From: Lasioglossum baleicum
Lineage: Eukaryota; Arthropoda; Insecta; Hymenoptera; Halictidae
DNA length: 64,000 nt
Assembly (NCBI RefSeq): GCF_051020765.1
Contig: NW_027469323.1
Location: forward strand, 1-64,000
Direction of reading: 5' to 3'
Of this stretch, positions 48,701 to 56,427 are shown in pieces (within the stretch, counting starts at the first letter, position 1; every line of letters starts with the position of its first letter). The position numbers were made by a program, and so were the translations under genes. Below the pieces are notes generated by a model, which ran no database searches, was not told the DNA's origin, and was given only the letters and a program-made list of their open reading frames with translations.

Positions 48701-49296
48701 CACAAGACGACCTGGACAAACTACAGGATCATATAATGTTTCCTGTAGAGAAGGTAGCAGTCATAAATTCAATCGCACAGGGTGCGACGGGAAGACAGTT
48801 TGCAGCAGGAAACATCAATATGTTCAACCTGCTCGATGAAAACTCCCTACAGCAGATAGCGGAGTCTACAGCACAGAAATTATGGTCCGGATTCACTACA
48901 TTCGGATCAATAAGTGCTGGAATAATCGGAGTGTATGTAGCGATCCGCACGATCAAAACAATCATCAGTACGATCGTTAACGGCATCGCATTACACTCAC
49001 TATACGGCTGGAGCCTGCATCTCGTTGTCGCCATCTGGAGTTCACTGACCCGGTTCTTTATATTCATGAAGCAGAGGGACAACAAGACTTCAGCGGCCAT
49101 CGAGGACAAAGATAGTGATAGTGCCAGTGTCGGAGAATTCCGAACCCGTCCTCCCTTGACGAAACGAACGTTAATTTGCGATTCCCTTGACCCAGTGTTG
49201 CGAGACAGGGATGACATTTCAGTGCATCCTGTCTACCGCCACCCAGAGGCAGAGATTCCACTGCGTGAAATCTCTTCTCTAAGGGGGGAGGTGTGA
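45643..49296 (+). CDS. E1 protease-linker-envelope polyprotein (no RT/RNase H/integrase)
   Basis: The frame is -1 to gag, open from 45643 (after TGA at 45640), and overlaps gag by about 110 bp, so expression by -1 frameshift is likely; I found no convincing slippery heptamer. The first visible domain is an aspartic protease: catalytic DTGS at 45913-45924 and ILGS at 46114-46125. A short Gypsy-like post-protease segment (LVTNRNGKAYLRC) follows. Next come 17-residue repeats (46534-46710), a Ser/Lys/Pro-rich linker and, from a Met at 47269, the envelope. No YxDD, RNase H or DDE motif is present. The stop TGA at 49294 lies just inside the 3' LTR, so the polypurine tract is coding. The 1128-residue product from 45910 is uninterrupted. 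Confidence 0.85.
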   Translation, partial: VGKRIKPPDKRDQRTGGIPRESPKGNTAGRHQRRPAVDEIRVDRRDNPDGQQNERPSAKLVSAINLAPDSPIPRIKAKSSLFSKECEFLLDTGSEVNLIRASGIKSDVHLKTDSVIHVHGVTEGEIATLGYINAELADSIKVTLHVLPDSFPINIDGILGSPFFREGAEISFAKECVEYKNLRIPFSNPREYSIESRTAACIAVNVKCPSEGYVRKVDVKPDVFLGDCLVTNRNGKAYLRCFNASSEVASFSLPTLEVEEIEVPFSNIQAEVNSDLFNARACRAHETIVNDQLASSINSGNHSDDSGSHPDSLNNSGNHPDDSGSHPDSLNNSGNHPDDSGSHPDTLKNSGNHPDDLYSKSCVERNINAFASDELLECSYENNLENISIPKVKSKGVYVLPQTPIFKSSPEQHLFQLQRSGIRATENKVHASGKYNSARFASARKRNKADTLYSPETTKSDYKLSLCILRNEFNLPSVNRGSNIVTPTINYRSDPRAKFKTSGQHHPTPQQEDDIPATQRDLQGETVTPEDHQSLDNAITATMQPIQAAILLSIATQASTLIGYDCGGSTLNITTYSTIDTLNCEPEDIAPAENLERIQLLQLAEFSQTRVLQCHIGIDRTIYYCGMHSHNSVVSNGRQDYILPISSETCSSLHTTGTIFITPAAQITGIQPNSTSSHGLTLAGVIQNDGSCAGTTYSDPFGTWTDVVVQALVRITIRDYIAPIRLSTGQIHLQTGQTCPLQKGSCLDAQDGHTFWETTPTDSCKFNNYDVLYEGIATKLSSKVNPSPTLYTVASQDTTFALTETGRSSVCGYVIIRTEHPKLFILEVGSSGKFKEKTHTLVNNLDIFTYVNSKFVYVEKHLRKQFSQLYKDVIRQKCELERQILQNALTLLHSAPEEVATAIMKDVGFIAVPAGEVVHIIKCIPVTVQVRKTERCYDELPITYRNTSKFLKPRDHIISNTGTEKPCNELLPPYYRLHGTWYRLTPSLMEAITPSELHPLAKSTWKYIDPKNLATGGIYSQDDLDKLQDHIMFPVEKVAVINSIAQGATGRQFAAGNINMFNLLDENSLQQIAESTAQKLWSGFTTFGSISAGIIGVYVAIRTIKTIISTIVNGIALHSLYGWSLHLVVAIWSSLTRFFIFMKQRDNKTSAAIEDKDSDSASVGEFRTRPPLTKRTLICDSLDPVLRDRDDISVHPVYRHPEAEIPLREISSLRGEV
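46534..46710 (+). repeat. In-frame 51-bp (17-residue) repeat between protease and envelope in E1
   Basis: Three full units (46534-46584, 46585-46635, 46636-46686) and a partial fourth encode NSGNHPDDSGSHPDSLN-type peptides. They are hydrophilic and probably a flexible linker. E2 has four full units plus the partial one at 56986-57213. Confidence 0.92.
47269..49296 (+). CDS. env: E1 envelope glycoprotein region, chuvirus-like (about 675 aa from an internal Met)
   Basis: It would be a membrane glycoprotein for cell entry or transfer between cells. From the Met at 47269 a hydrophobic stretch (AAILLSIATQASTLIG) looks like a signal peptide, followed by YDCGGSTLNITTYS and a Cys-rich ectodomain with several N-x-S/T sites. 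Downstream landmarks include CHIGIDRTIYYCGMHSH and TFWETTPTDSCKF. Near the C terminus are hydrophobic segments at about 48901-48945 and 49010-49068, then a charged tail of about 75 residues. The ectodomain pattern recalls Jingchuvirales glycoproteins captured by arthropod retrotransposons, not the baculovirus-F type of errantiviruses; this rests on memory of the family. It may be made from a spliced RNA or as part of the fusion. Confidence 0.7.
   Translation: MQPIQAAILLSIATQASTLIGYDCGGSTLNITTYSTIDTLNCEPEDIAPAENLERIQLLQLAEFSQTRVLQCHIGIDRTIYYCGMHSHNSVVSNGRQDYILPISSETCSSLHTTGTIFITPAAQITGIQPNSTSSHGLTLAGVIQNDGSCAGTTYSDPFGTWTDVVVQALVRITIRDYIAPIRLSTGQIHLQTGQTCPLQKGSCLDAQDGHTFWETTPTDSCKFNNYDVLYEGIATKLSSKVNPSPTLYTVASQDTTFALTETGRSSVCGYVIIRTEHPKLFILEVGSSGKFKEKTHTLVNNLDIFTYVNSKFVYVEKHLRKQFSQLYKDVIRQKCELERQILQNALTLLHSAPEEVATAIMKDVGFIAVPAGEVVHIIKCIPVTVQVRKTERCYDELPITYRNTSKFLKPRDHIISNTGTEKPCNELLPPYYRLHGTWYRLTPSLMEAITPSELHPLAKSTWKYIDPKNLATGGIYSQDDLDKLQDHIMFPVEKVAVINSIAQGATGRQFAAGNINMFNLLDENSLQQIAESTAQKLWSGFTTFGSISAGIIGVYVAIRTIKTIISTIVNGIALHSLYGWSLHLVVAIWSSLTRFFIFMKQRDNKTSAAIEDKDSDSASVGEFRTRPPLTKRTLICDSLDPVLRDRDDISVHPVYRHPEAEIPLREISSLRGEV
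49281..49291 (+). other. E1 polypurine tract
   Basis: AAGGGGGGAGG ends at the first base of the 3' LTR and is the expected plus-strand primer. It is also the last coding part of the envelope frame. Confidence 0.9.
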
Positions 49297-51089
49297 CGTC
49301 GGTCGCACCTCCGACGTTAGCTTTAAGACTACATGTAAAATTAGATACATAAGAGCGAGCGTTCCCCTTTAAAGATTCCAAAACTCCTAAAAATCCTTCA
49401 TAACAATGAATCCTTAACACCACGTACATCTGATTGAAATCCATCAACATAACCTAAAATCCAAAATCTGTCAAAATCCTAAAATAGCCAAAAATGGCCC
49501 AAACTCGAGGATTGAAATATCATTGGACTCGTGAGCGAAAATCATGAAACTAACCTAAAAATTTGTAGGTTAGGTTCTCAATTCGCGTTTGTTTAGACTT
49601 TACCAAAATTTCGATTTTTGGTAATTTTCAAAAGTACTTAGAATATTTTCAAACATATGATCGGTCGACAAATGATGTCAACTAATCATATGACATATAA
49701 AATTTACATCGAAACGCCTTGCAAGAGCAAGCGCTCGAAAATATTCTAAGTCCCAATTTATTTAAATAAATAAATAGGTACGCCAATGGTTACCACTTAA
49801 TTTTCGAGTCCTGCACCACTGGGAACGAAAACTGCTGACTCTAGTGCGGCGGCCATCGCGCTGTTTACGACGAAGACCGGCACAAAGAGGACACGGTCCC
49901 CTTTTGCGAAGTCAGCATTTTTCGAACGAACGTTGTTCGTCGACGAACGTTCGATTCTCCACAGTCCTCTCCGGGGACCCGAGTGGGTCAGTCGAGTTTT
50001 CGTCAATCTTCCAAGTCCAGACTATTTAGACATAGTCTTTCCAAATCCAGATTGTTTAGACACAATCTTCCCAAATCCATACTGTTTAGACACAGTCCCT
50101 AATACCATTCAGTAATATCGTATTCTTATTCGTTTAATTCAAATATTACTTCGTGTATTCAATTAAACATTTTTATTGCGTTTCATATTTCGTACTTAGT
50201 ACGTATTTCGATTTCGTTAATAATAAGCATCTTTACCTTTGTATTCTTTTACGTTATTAATATACTTTGTTTTACCAGAGTCAATCTAAATCCCAATTAT
50301 TATTTCCTTGCTCCTAACTTCGTAGTTTGAAGTGACACGTTGTTAGTTAGAGATAGAGTTCTCACTGGAAAGTTCGCGAATAGTATTCCTTATTCAATTT
50401 CCTGTTACGTGTTCGCGTACGTGCGTGATAGTGATAGACTTGCTCGCATAGCAAGCTCCGCAGCATCCACGTCCGTTTTCTCGAATCAAAATATCGTCAA
50501 CCACGCGGACGATATTCGCGAGATAAATTCACGGGATCGCACAGCGTCCACGCCCGTTTTCGCTAGTTAAAATATCGTCAATCACGCGGACGATATTCGT
50601 GAGTTAGATTCACGGTATCGTACAGCGTCCACGCCCGTTTCCTCAACGAGCGCATCCGTCTACAATACCGTAGCAGCCAGCTGTCAATCATTGGAGGTCG
50701 TTCCTGTCAAATATTGACGTGACAGAGTTTGGCGCAGTCGTCAATCCTTGAAGGTCGTTTCCAGCCATTTGGATCAACCCCTGTCAAGCAGAGCGGACCG
50801 TATTCAAGGCCATCAGCGCAACCGTAGCTGTTCATCCGTTGCGAATTCATGTCTCGTGTCAATCGACAAACAAGCGAAGCGTAAAAGTAAGTGGAACATA
50901 TTACCGCGTATGTTTCAGGGTCGCGTGCATCATTCATCTGTGTAAGACTGCATGCAGGTGTCGGCATCGGGTCCTAGTCTGTTGATAAAAAGACCAACAC
51001 TTTTATTAAATGTCAGTCAGTGGAAGAGTAGAGTAGCCGGGCCGCGGTATTCTCTTCTCTTGCTTTTATAGCCCCGCCAGGACGTGACA
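49292..51089 (+). repeat. E1 3' LTR (1798 bp)
   Basis: Same length as the 5' LTR and, as far as I can see by eye, identical to it. Ends CCAGGACGTGACA, followed by GATC (51090-51093). Contains the same 81-bp tandem pair, inverted repeats and primer-like remnant. Confidence 0.93.
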
Positions 51090-52687
51090 GATCTTTCGAT
51101 TGACCCGTTGCTTTGAGGGTGGAAGGCTGTTGTTTGCAGCCGAGTTATTCTGAATCGTTTTGCGATGGCCTTCATCAGGGAGCTTGTGAAATTTGCTCCT
51201 TGATCCGTTAGGATGGCTTTAGGTGTTCCGAAACGACAGATAAAATTGTTTATAAATGCATCCGCAGTGCTGATAGCATCGGCGGATTTGAGAGGGATTG
51301 CGGTTGAGTGTTTCGTTAATAGATCCTGTATGGTTAAGATGTATGTGTTTCCGTCGTTGGTTGTTGGAAGGGGCCCTACAATGTCCATGGACACCTTATC
51401 GAACGCTCTACCGGGTGTATCCGTTATTCTCATCGGCAGGCGCGTTTTTACCCTGGTCAGTTTATTACGTTGGCAACTGAGGCAGTTATTAACGTAGTTC
51501 GTTATCTGGATCTTCATACCGCTCCACCAATATCTTTCGCGGATTCTCTTCAGGGTTTTTGTAATTCCTTTGTGCCCTGCGTACGCAGAGACGTGATTTT
51601 CTGCGATAATATCATTCCATCTATCTTCGGCCGGTATCTGGATTTCGTTTGCGCAGAAGAATATGTGTACGGGGGTGTCTTCGAATGTCGCGATGAGGAG
51701 GTTCGAGACGTACTCCATGGAATTGTCGTCTATATAGGTTTTAGAGATTGAAAATGTTCGCAGTCTGAGTTCGTTGGCTACATCAAGTAATGTCCGGAAA
51801 CATTCTTTTAGGTCGTCAGTTGAAACCTCGTGAGTCAGGGATGGTTTAATGGGTATCTGTATCAGCTTGTTGCTACCGAAATTACTTATCTTTGCTTTGA
51901 ATAAGGTCAGATCTCGACCGTCGGACAGTTTCCTTTGTCTATGGAGGTCTACGGCTCCTGGGTCTATAGGTTGACCATCCAGGGTTGTGAAACATACTAA
52001 ATTATCTTTCCTCATAATTAGTCGGTCGCGGAGGTACGTTATTCTCCCTTGTCGTCTTGGCTCCTCATCTTCTTCCTCGTCCTCGGAGGGTAAGGTTTCT
52101 TCTTCTTCATCGAGCCAGTTTGGTCCCGTTGGTTGGGGAATTAGGCTGGGGACGACGGTTAAAATGTCCTCTAGTCCTGTTATGGGTGACTCTTCTTGAC
52201 TGGAGGCGGGTACTAGGGGTGGTGATACCAAAAGGCTGTCGTCATCTGAACTCGCCCTAGGGCGTGGTGGCGTTTTCGATGGTGGTTCAGATGTTGAGTT
52301 TGACGATGATTTCCTCTTCCTCGGGGGAATTGACTGAGGCGGTGGCATAAGATGCGAGTCGGCCCATCTCCTTCGGCGGTTATCGAAGAGAGGGGTTCCT
52401 GGATTTGATAACGGTGCTCTTGGCGGCGATGTGCCTCCAGGGGTGCTCCATGAGAGGGGCAACGTAACTGGGTTTCGGGAGAGGGCATCAGCGTTAGAAT
52501 TCGCTTTTCCCGGTTTGTAGACGACTTTATATTCAAACTCGGCCAGTTTTAGGCGCCATCTGAGGAGGCGCGACGTAGGGTCTTTTATTGACGTCATCCA
52601 GACCAGCGGTTTATGGTCTGTGATTAGTGTAAATTTTCGGCCGTAGATATATGGTCTAAAATACTGTACTGCGAATATTATTGCTAA
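51090..52687 (-). pseudogene. pol: E0 pol, middle part: RNase H, acidic linker, integrase core (interrupted by E1 and E2)
   Basis: Read on the minus strand from 52687, the segment starts inside RNase H (ITDHKPLVW, then NADALSR). It then carries a long spacer of about 250 residues rich in Pro, Ser and acids, including EDEEEDEE. Integrase follows: an HHCC zinc finger (HVSAYAGHKG ... CLSCQRNK, about 51480-51605) and the catalytic core with Asp in MDIVGPL (about 51384), Asp in TDQGANF (about 51204) and Glu 35 residues later at 51095-51097. E1 sits six bases beyond that Glu codon. The frame is open throughout, so only the insertions break the gene. The neighbouring parts are at 61504-61719 (before) and 41444-42162 (after). 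Confidence 0.92.
52684..52687. repeat. Target-site duplication CTAA (left) of E2
   Basis: CTAA precedes the LTR terminus at 52688 and recurs at 61504-61507 after the other LTR. Both belong to the RNase H coding sequence of E0. Confidence 0.92.
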
Positions 52688-54404
52688 TGTCACGTCCTGG
52701 CGGGGCTATAAGAGCAAGAGAAGAGAATACCGCGGCCCGGCTACTCTACTCTTCCACTGACTGACATTTAATAAAAGTGTTGGTCTTTTTATCAACAGAC
52801 TAGGACCCGATGCCGACACCTGCATGCAGTCTTACACAGATGAATGATGCACGCGACCCTGAAACATACGCGGTAATATGTTCCACTTACTTTTACGCTT
52901 CGCTTGTTTGTCGATTGACACGAGAAATGAATTCGCAACGGATGAACAGCTACGGTTGCGCTGATGGCCTTGAATACGGTCCGCTCTGCTTGACAGGCGT
53001 TGATCCAAATGGCTGGAAACGACCTTCAAGGATTGACGACTGCGCCAAACTCTGTCACGTCAATATTTGACAGGAACGACCTCCAATGATTGACAGCTGG
53101 CTGCTACGGTATTGTAGACGGATGCGCTCGTTGAGGAAACGGGCGTGGACGCTGTACGATACCGTGAATCTAACTCACGAATATCGTCCGCGTGATTGAC
53201 GATATTTTAACTAGCGAAAACGGGCGTGGATGCTGCGGAGCTTGCTATGCGAGCAAGTCTATCACTATCACGCACGTACGCGAACACGTAACAGGAAATT
53301 GAATAAGGAATACTATTCGCGAACTTTCCAGTGAGAACTCTATCTCTAACTAACAACGTGTCACTTCAAACTACGAAGTTAGGAGCAAGGAAATAATAAT
53401 TGGGATTTAGATTGACTCTGGTAAAACAAAGTATATTATAAACGTAAAAGAATACAAAGGTAAAGATGCTTATTATTAACGAAATCGAAATACGTACTAA
53501 GTACGAAGTATGAAACGCAATAAAAATGTTTAATTGAATAAACGAAGTAATATTTGAATTAAACGAATAAGAATACGATATTACTGAATGGTATTAGGGA
53601 CTGTGTCTAAACAGTATGGATTTGGGAAGATTGTGTCTAAACAATCTGGATTTGGAAAGACTATGTCTAAATAGTCTGGACTTGGAAGATTGACGAAAAC
53701 TCGACTGACCCACTCGGGTCCCCGGAGAGGACTGGGGAGAATCGAACGCTCGTCGACGAATAACGTTCGTCCGAAAAATGCTGACTTCGCAAAAGGGGAC
53801 CGTGTCCTCTTTGTGCCGGTCTTCGTCGTAAACAGCGCGATGGCCGCCGCACTAGAGTCAGCAGTTTTCGTTCCCAGTGGTGCAGGACTCGAAAATTAAG
53901 TGGTAACCATTGGCGTACCTATTTATTTATTTAAATAAATTGGGACTTAGAATATTTTCGAGCGCTTGCTCTTGCAAGGCGTTTCGATGTAAATTTTATA
54001 TGTCATATGATTAGTTGACATCATTTGTCGACCGATCATATGTTTGAAAATATTCTAAGTACTTTTGAAAATTACCAAAAATCGAAATTTTGGTAAAGTC
54101 TAAACAAACGCGAATTGAGAACCTAACCTACAAATTTTTAGGTTAGTTTCATGATTTTCGCTCACGAGTCCAATGATATTTCAATCTTCGAGTTTGGGCC
54201 ATTTTTGGCTATTTTAGGATTTTGACAGATTTTGGATTTTAGGTTATGTTGATGGATTTCAATCAGATGTACGTGGTGTTAAGGATTCATTGTTATGAAG
54301 GATTTTTAGGAGGTTTGGAATCTTTAAAGGGGAACGCTCGCTCTTATGTATCTAATTTTACATGTAGTCTTAAAGCTAACGTCGGAGGTGCGACCGACGT
54401 CACA
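52688..54404 (-). repeat. E2 3' LTR (1717 bp)
   Basis: Minus-oriented family-1 LTR with one 81-bp unit. It is identical in length and by eye in sequence to the LTR at 59787-61503, and to that of E3 at 61720-63436. Confidence 0.93.
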
Positions 54405-56427
54405 CCTCCCCCCTTAGAGAAGAGATTTCACGCAGTGGAATCTCTGCCTCTGGGTGGCGGTAGACAGGATGCACTGAAATGTCATCCCTGTCTCGCAACA
54501 CTGGGTCAAGGGAATCGCAAATTAACGTTCGTTTCGTCAAGGGAGGACGGGTTCGGAATTCTCCGACACTGGCACTATCACTATCTTTGTCCTCGATGGC
54601 CGCTGAAGTCTTGTTGTCCCTCTGCTTCATGAATATAAAGAACCGGGTCAGTGAACTCCAGATGGCGACAACGAGATGCAGGCTCCAGCCGTATAGTGAG
54701 TGTAATGCGATGCCGTTAACGATCGTACTGATGATTGTTTTGATCGTGCGGATCGCTACATACACTCCGATTATTCCAGCACTTATTGATCCGAATGTAG
54801 TGAATCCGGACCATAATTTCTGTGCTGTAGACTCCGCTATCTGCTGTAGGGAGTTTTCATCGAGCAGGTTGAACATATTGATGTTTCCTGCTGCAAACTG
54901 TCTTCCCGTCGCACCCTGTGCGATTGAATTTATGACTGCTACCTTCTCTACAGGAAACATTATATGATCCTGTAGTTTGTCCAGGTCGTCTTGTGAATAA
55001 ATGCCTCCCGTTGCCAAGTTCTTCGGATCTATGTATTTCCAGGTTGACTTGGCGAGGGGGTGAAGCTCCGAAGGAGTGATGGCCTCCATCAATGACGGTG
55101 TTAGGCGATACCATGTTCCGTGCAGTCTATAATATGGGGGAAGTAGCTCATTGCATGGCTTTTCTGTCCCCGCATTTGAAATGATGTGGTCCCTTGGCTT
55201 CAGGAATTTTGATGTGTTCCGATATGTGATGGGTAGCTCATCATAACACCGTTCGGTTTTCCTCACTTGGACCGTGACTGGTATGCACTTTATTATGTGC
55301 ACTACCTCTCCTGCTGGAACTGCGATAAATCCGACATCCTTCATGATGGCAGTGGCAACTTCTTCGGGTGCTGAATGTAATAATGTGAGGGCGTTCTGGA
55401 GAATCTGACGCTCTAGCTCACACTTCTGACGGATTACATCTTTGTAGAGTTGAGAAAATTGTTTCCGGAGGTGCTTCTCCACGTAAACAAATTTGCTGTT
55501 GACATACGTGAAGATGTCCAGATTGTTGACCAAGGTGTGTGTTTTCTCCTTGAATTTTCCTGAACTTCCAACTTCCAGAATGAACAGCTTGGGGTGTTCC
55601 GTTCGGATTATGACATATCCGCAAACTGAAGATCTGCCTGTCTCCGTGAGTGCAAAAGTCGTGTCCTGCGATGCTACGGTATACAGGGTTGGAGAAGGAT
55701 TCACCTTGGAGGATAGTTTAGTGGCTATCCCTTCGTACAAGACATCATAATTATTGAATTTGCACGAGTCCGTCGGCGTGGTTTCCCAGAACGTATGGCC
55801 ATCTTGTGCGTCTAAGCAGCTTCCTTTTTGAAGGGGGCAGGTTTGCCCAGTTTGTAGATGAATCTGTCCGGTTGACAATCTGATTGGAGCGATGTAGTCG
55901 CGGATCGTGATTCGGACTAAAGCTTGTACCACGACATCGGTCCAAGTCCCAAACGGATCACTATACGTGGTTCCAGCGCAGCTACCATCGTTCTGAATAA
56001 CTCCTGCTAACGTGAGGCCGTGAGAGGAGGTCGAGTTCGGCTGAATACCTGTGATCTGAGCGGCTGGGGTGATGAATATTGTCCCCGTCGTGTGTAGGCT
56101 CGAACAGGTTTCGCTGGAGATCGGTAATATATAGTCTTGTCGACCATTGGATACTACCGAATTATGTGAGTGCATGCCACAATAGTATATGGTTCTGTCT
56201 ATTCCGATATGGCATTGCAAGACACGAGCTTGCGAGAATTCAGCTAGCTGCAGGAGCTGAATTCTTTCTAAATTTTCAGCTGGTGCGATGTCTTCTGGCT
56301 CGCAGTTAAGAGTGTCAATAGTTGAATACGTGGTAATATTCAAGGTTGAACCTCCACAGTCATATCCAATGAGTGTTGAGGCTTGCGTGGCAATAGAGAG
56401 CAAGATGGCTGCTTGTATCGGCTGCAT
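54400..56427 (-). CDS. env: E2 envelope glycoprotein region, chuvirus-like
   Basis: Same domain layout as E1: internal Met, signal-like hydrophobic stretch, YDCGGSTLNITTYS start of the mature part, Cys-rich ectodomain, C-terminal hydrophobic segments and charged tail. It is almost identical to the E1 copy and uninterrupted. Assignment to the Jingchuvirales type is from motif resemblance only. Confidence 0.68.
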   Translation of the reverse strand: MQPIQAAILLSIATQASTLIGYDCGGSTLNITTYSTIDTLNCEPEDIAPAENLERIQLLQLAEFSQARVLQCHIGIDRTIYYCGMHSHNSVVSNGRQDYILPISSETCSSLHTTGTIFITPAAQITGIQPNSTSSHGLTLAGVIQNDGSCAGTTYSDPFGTWTDVVVQALVRITIRDYIAPIRLSTGQIHLQTGQTCPLQKGSCLDAQDGHTFWETTPTDSCKFNNYDVLYEGIATKLSSKVNPSPTLYTVASQDTTFALTETGRSSVCGYVIIRTEHPKLFILEVGSSGKFKEKTHTLVNNLDIFTYVNSKFVYVEKHLRKQFSQLYKDVIRQKCELERQILQNALTLLHSAPEEVATAIMKDVGFIAVPAGEVVHIIKCIPVTVQVRKTERCYDELPITYRNTSKFLKPRDHIISNAGTEKPCNELLPPYYRLHGTWYRLTPSLMEAITPSELHPLAKSTWKYIDPKNLATGGIYSQDDLDKLQDHIMFPVEKVAVINSIAQGATGRQFAAGNINMFNLLDENSLQQIAESTAQKLWSGFTTFGSISAGIIGVYVAIRTIKTIISTIVNGIALHSLYGWSLHLVVAIWSSLTRFFIFMKQRDNKTSAAIEDKDSDSASVGEFRTRPPLTKRTLICDSLDPVLRDRDDISVHPVYRHPEAEIPLREISSLRGEV

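Larger units (their letters stand above)
42163..51089 (+). mobile_element. E1: complete gag-protease-envelope LTR retroelement lacking RT/RNase H/integrase (8927 bp)
   Basis: Structure: 5' LTR 42163-43960, primer site 43965-43981, gag 44447-45754, protease-envelope frame to 49296, polypurine tract 49281-49291, 3' LTR 49292-51089. Flanks are GATC at 42159-42162 and 51090-51093. Both LTRs are 1798 bp and look identical by eye, implying a very recent insertion. The protease passes into a repeat linker and an envelope with no reverse transcriptase, RNase H or integrase between. E2 has the same organisation, so the loss is a feature of the family and not of one copy. It must use enzymes supplied in trans. 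Confidence 0.93.
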
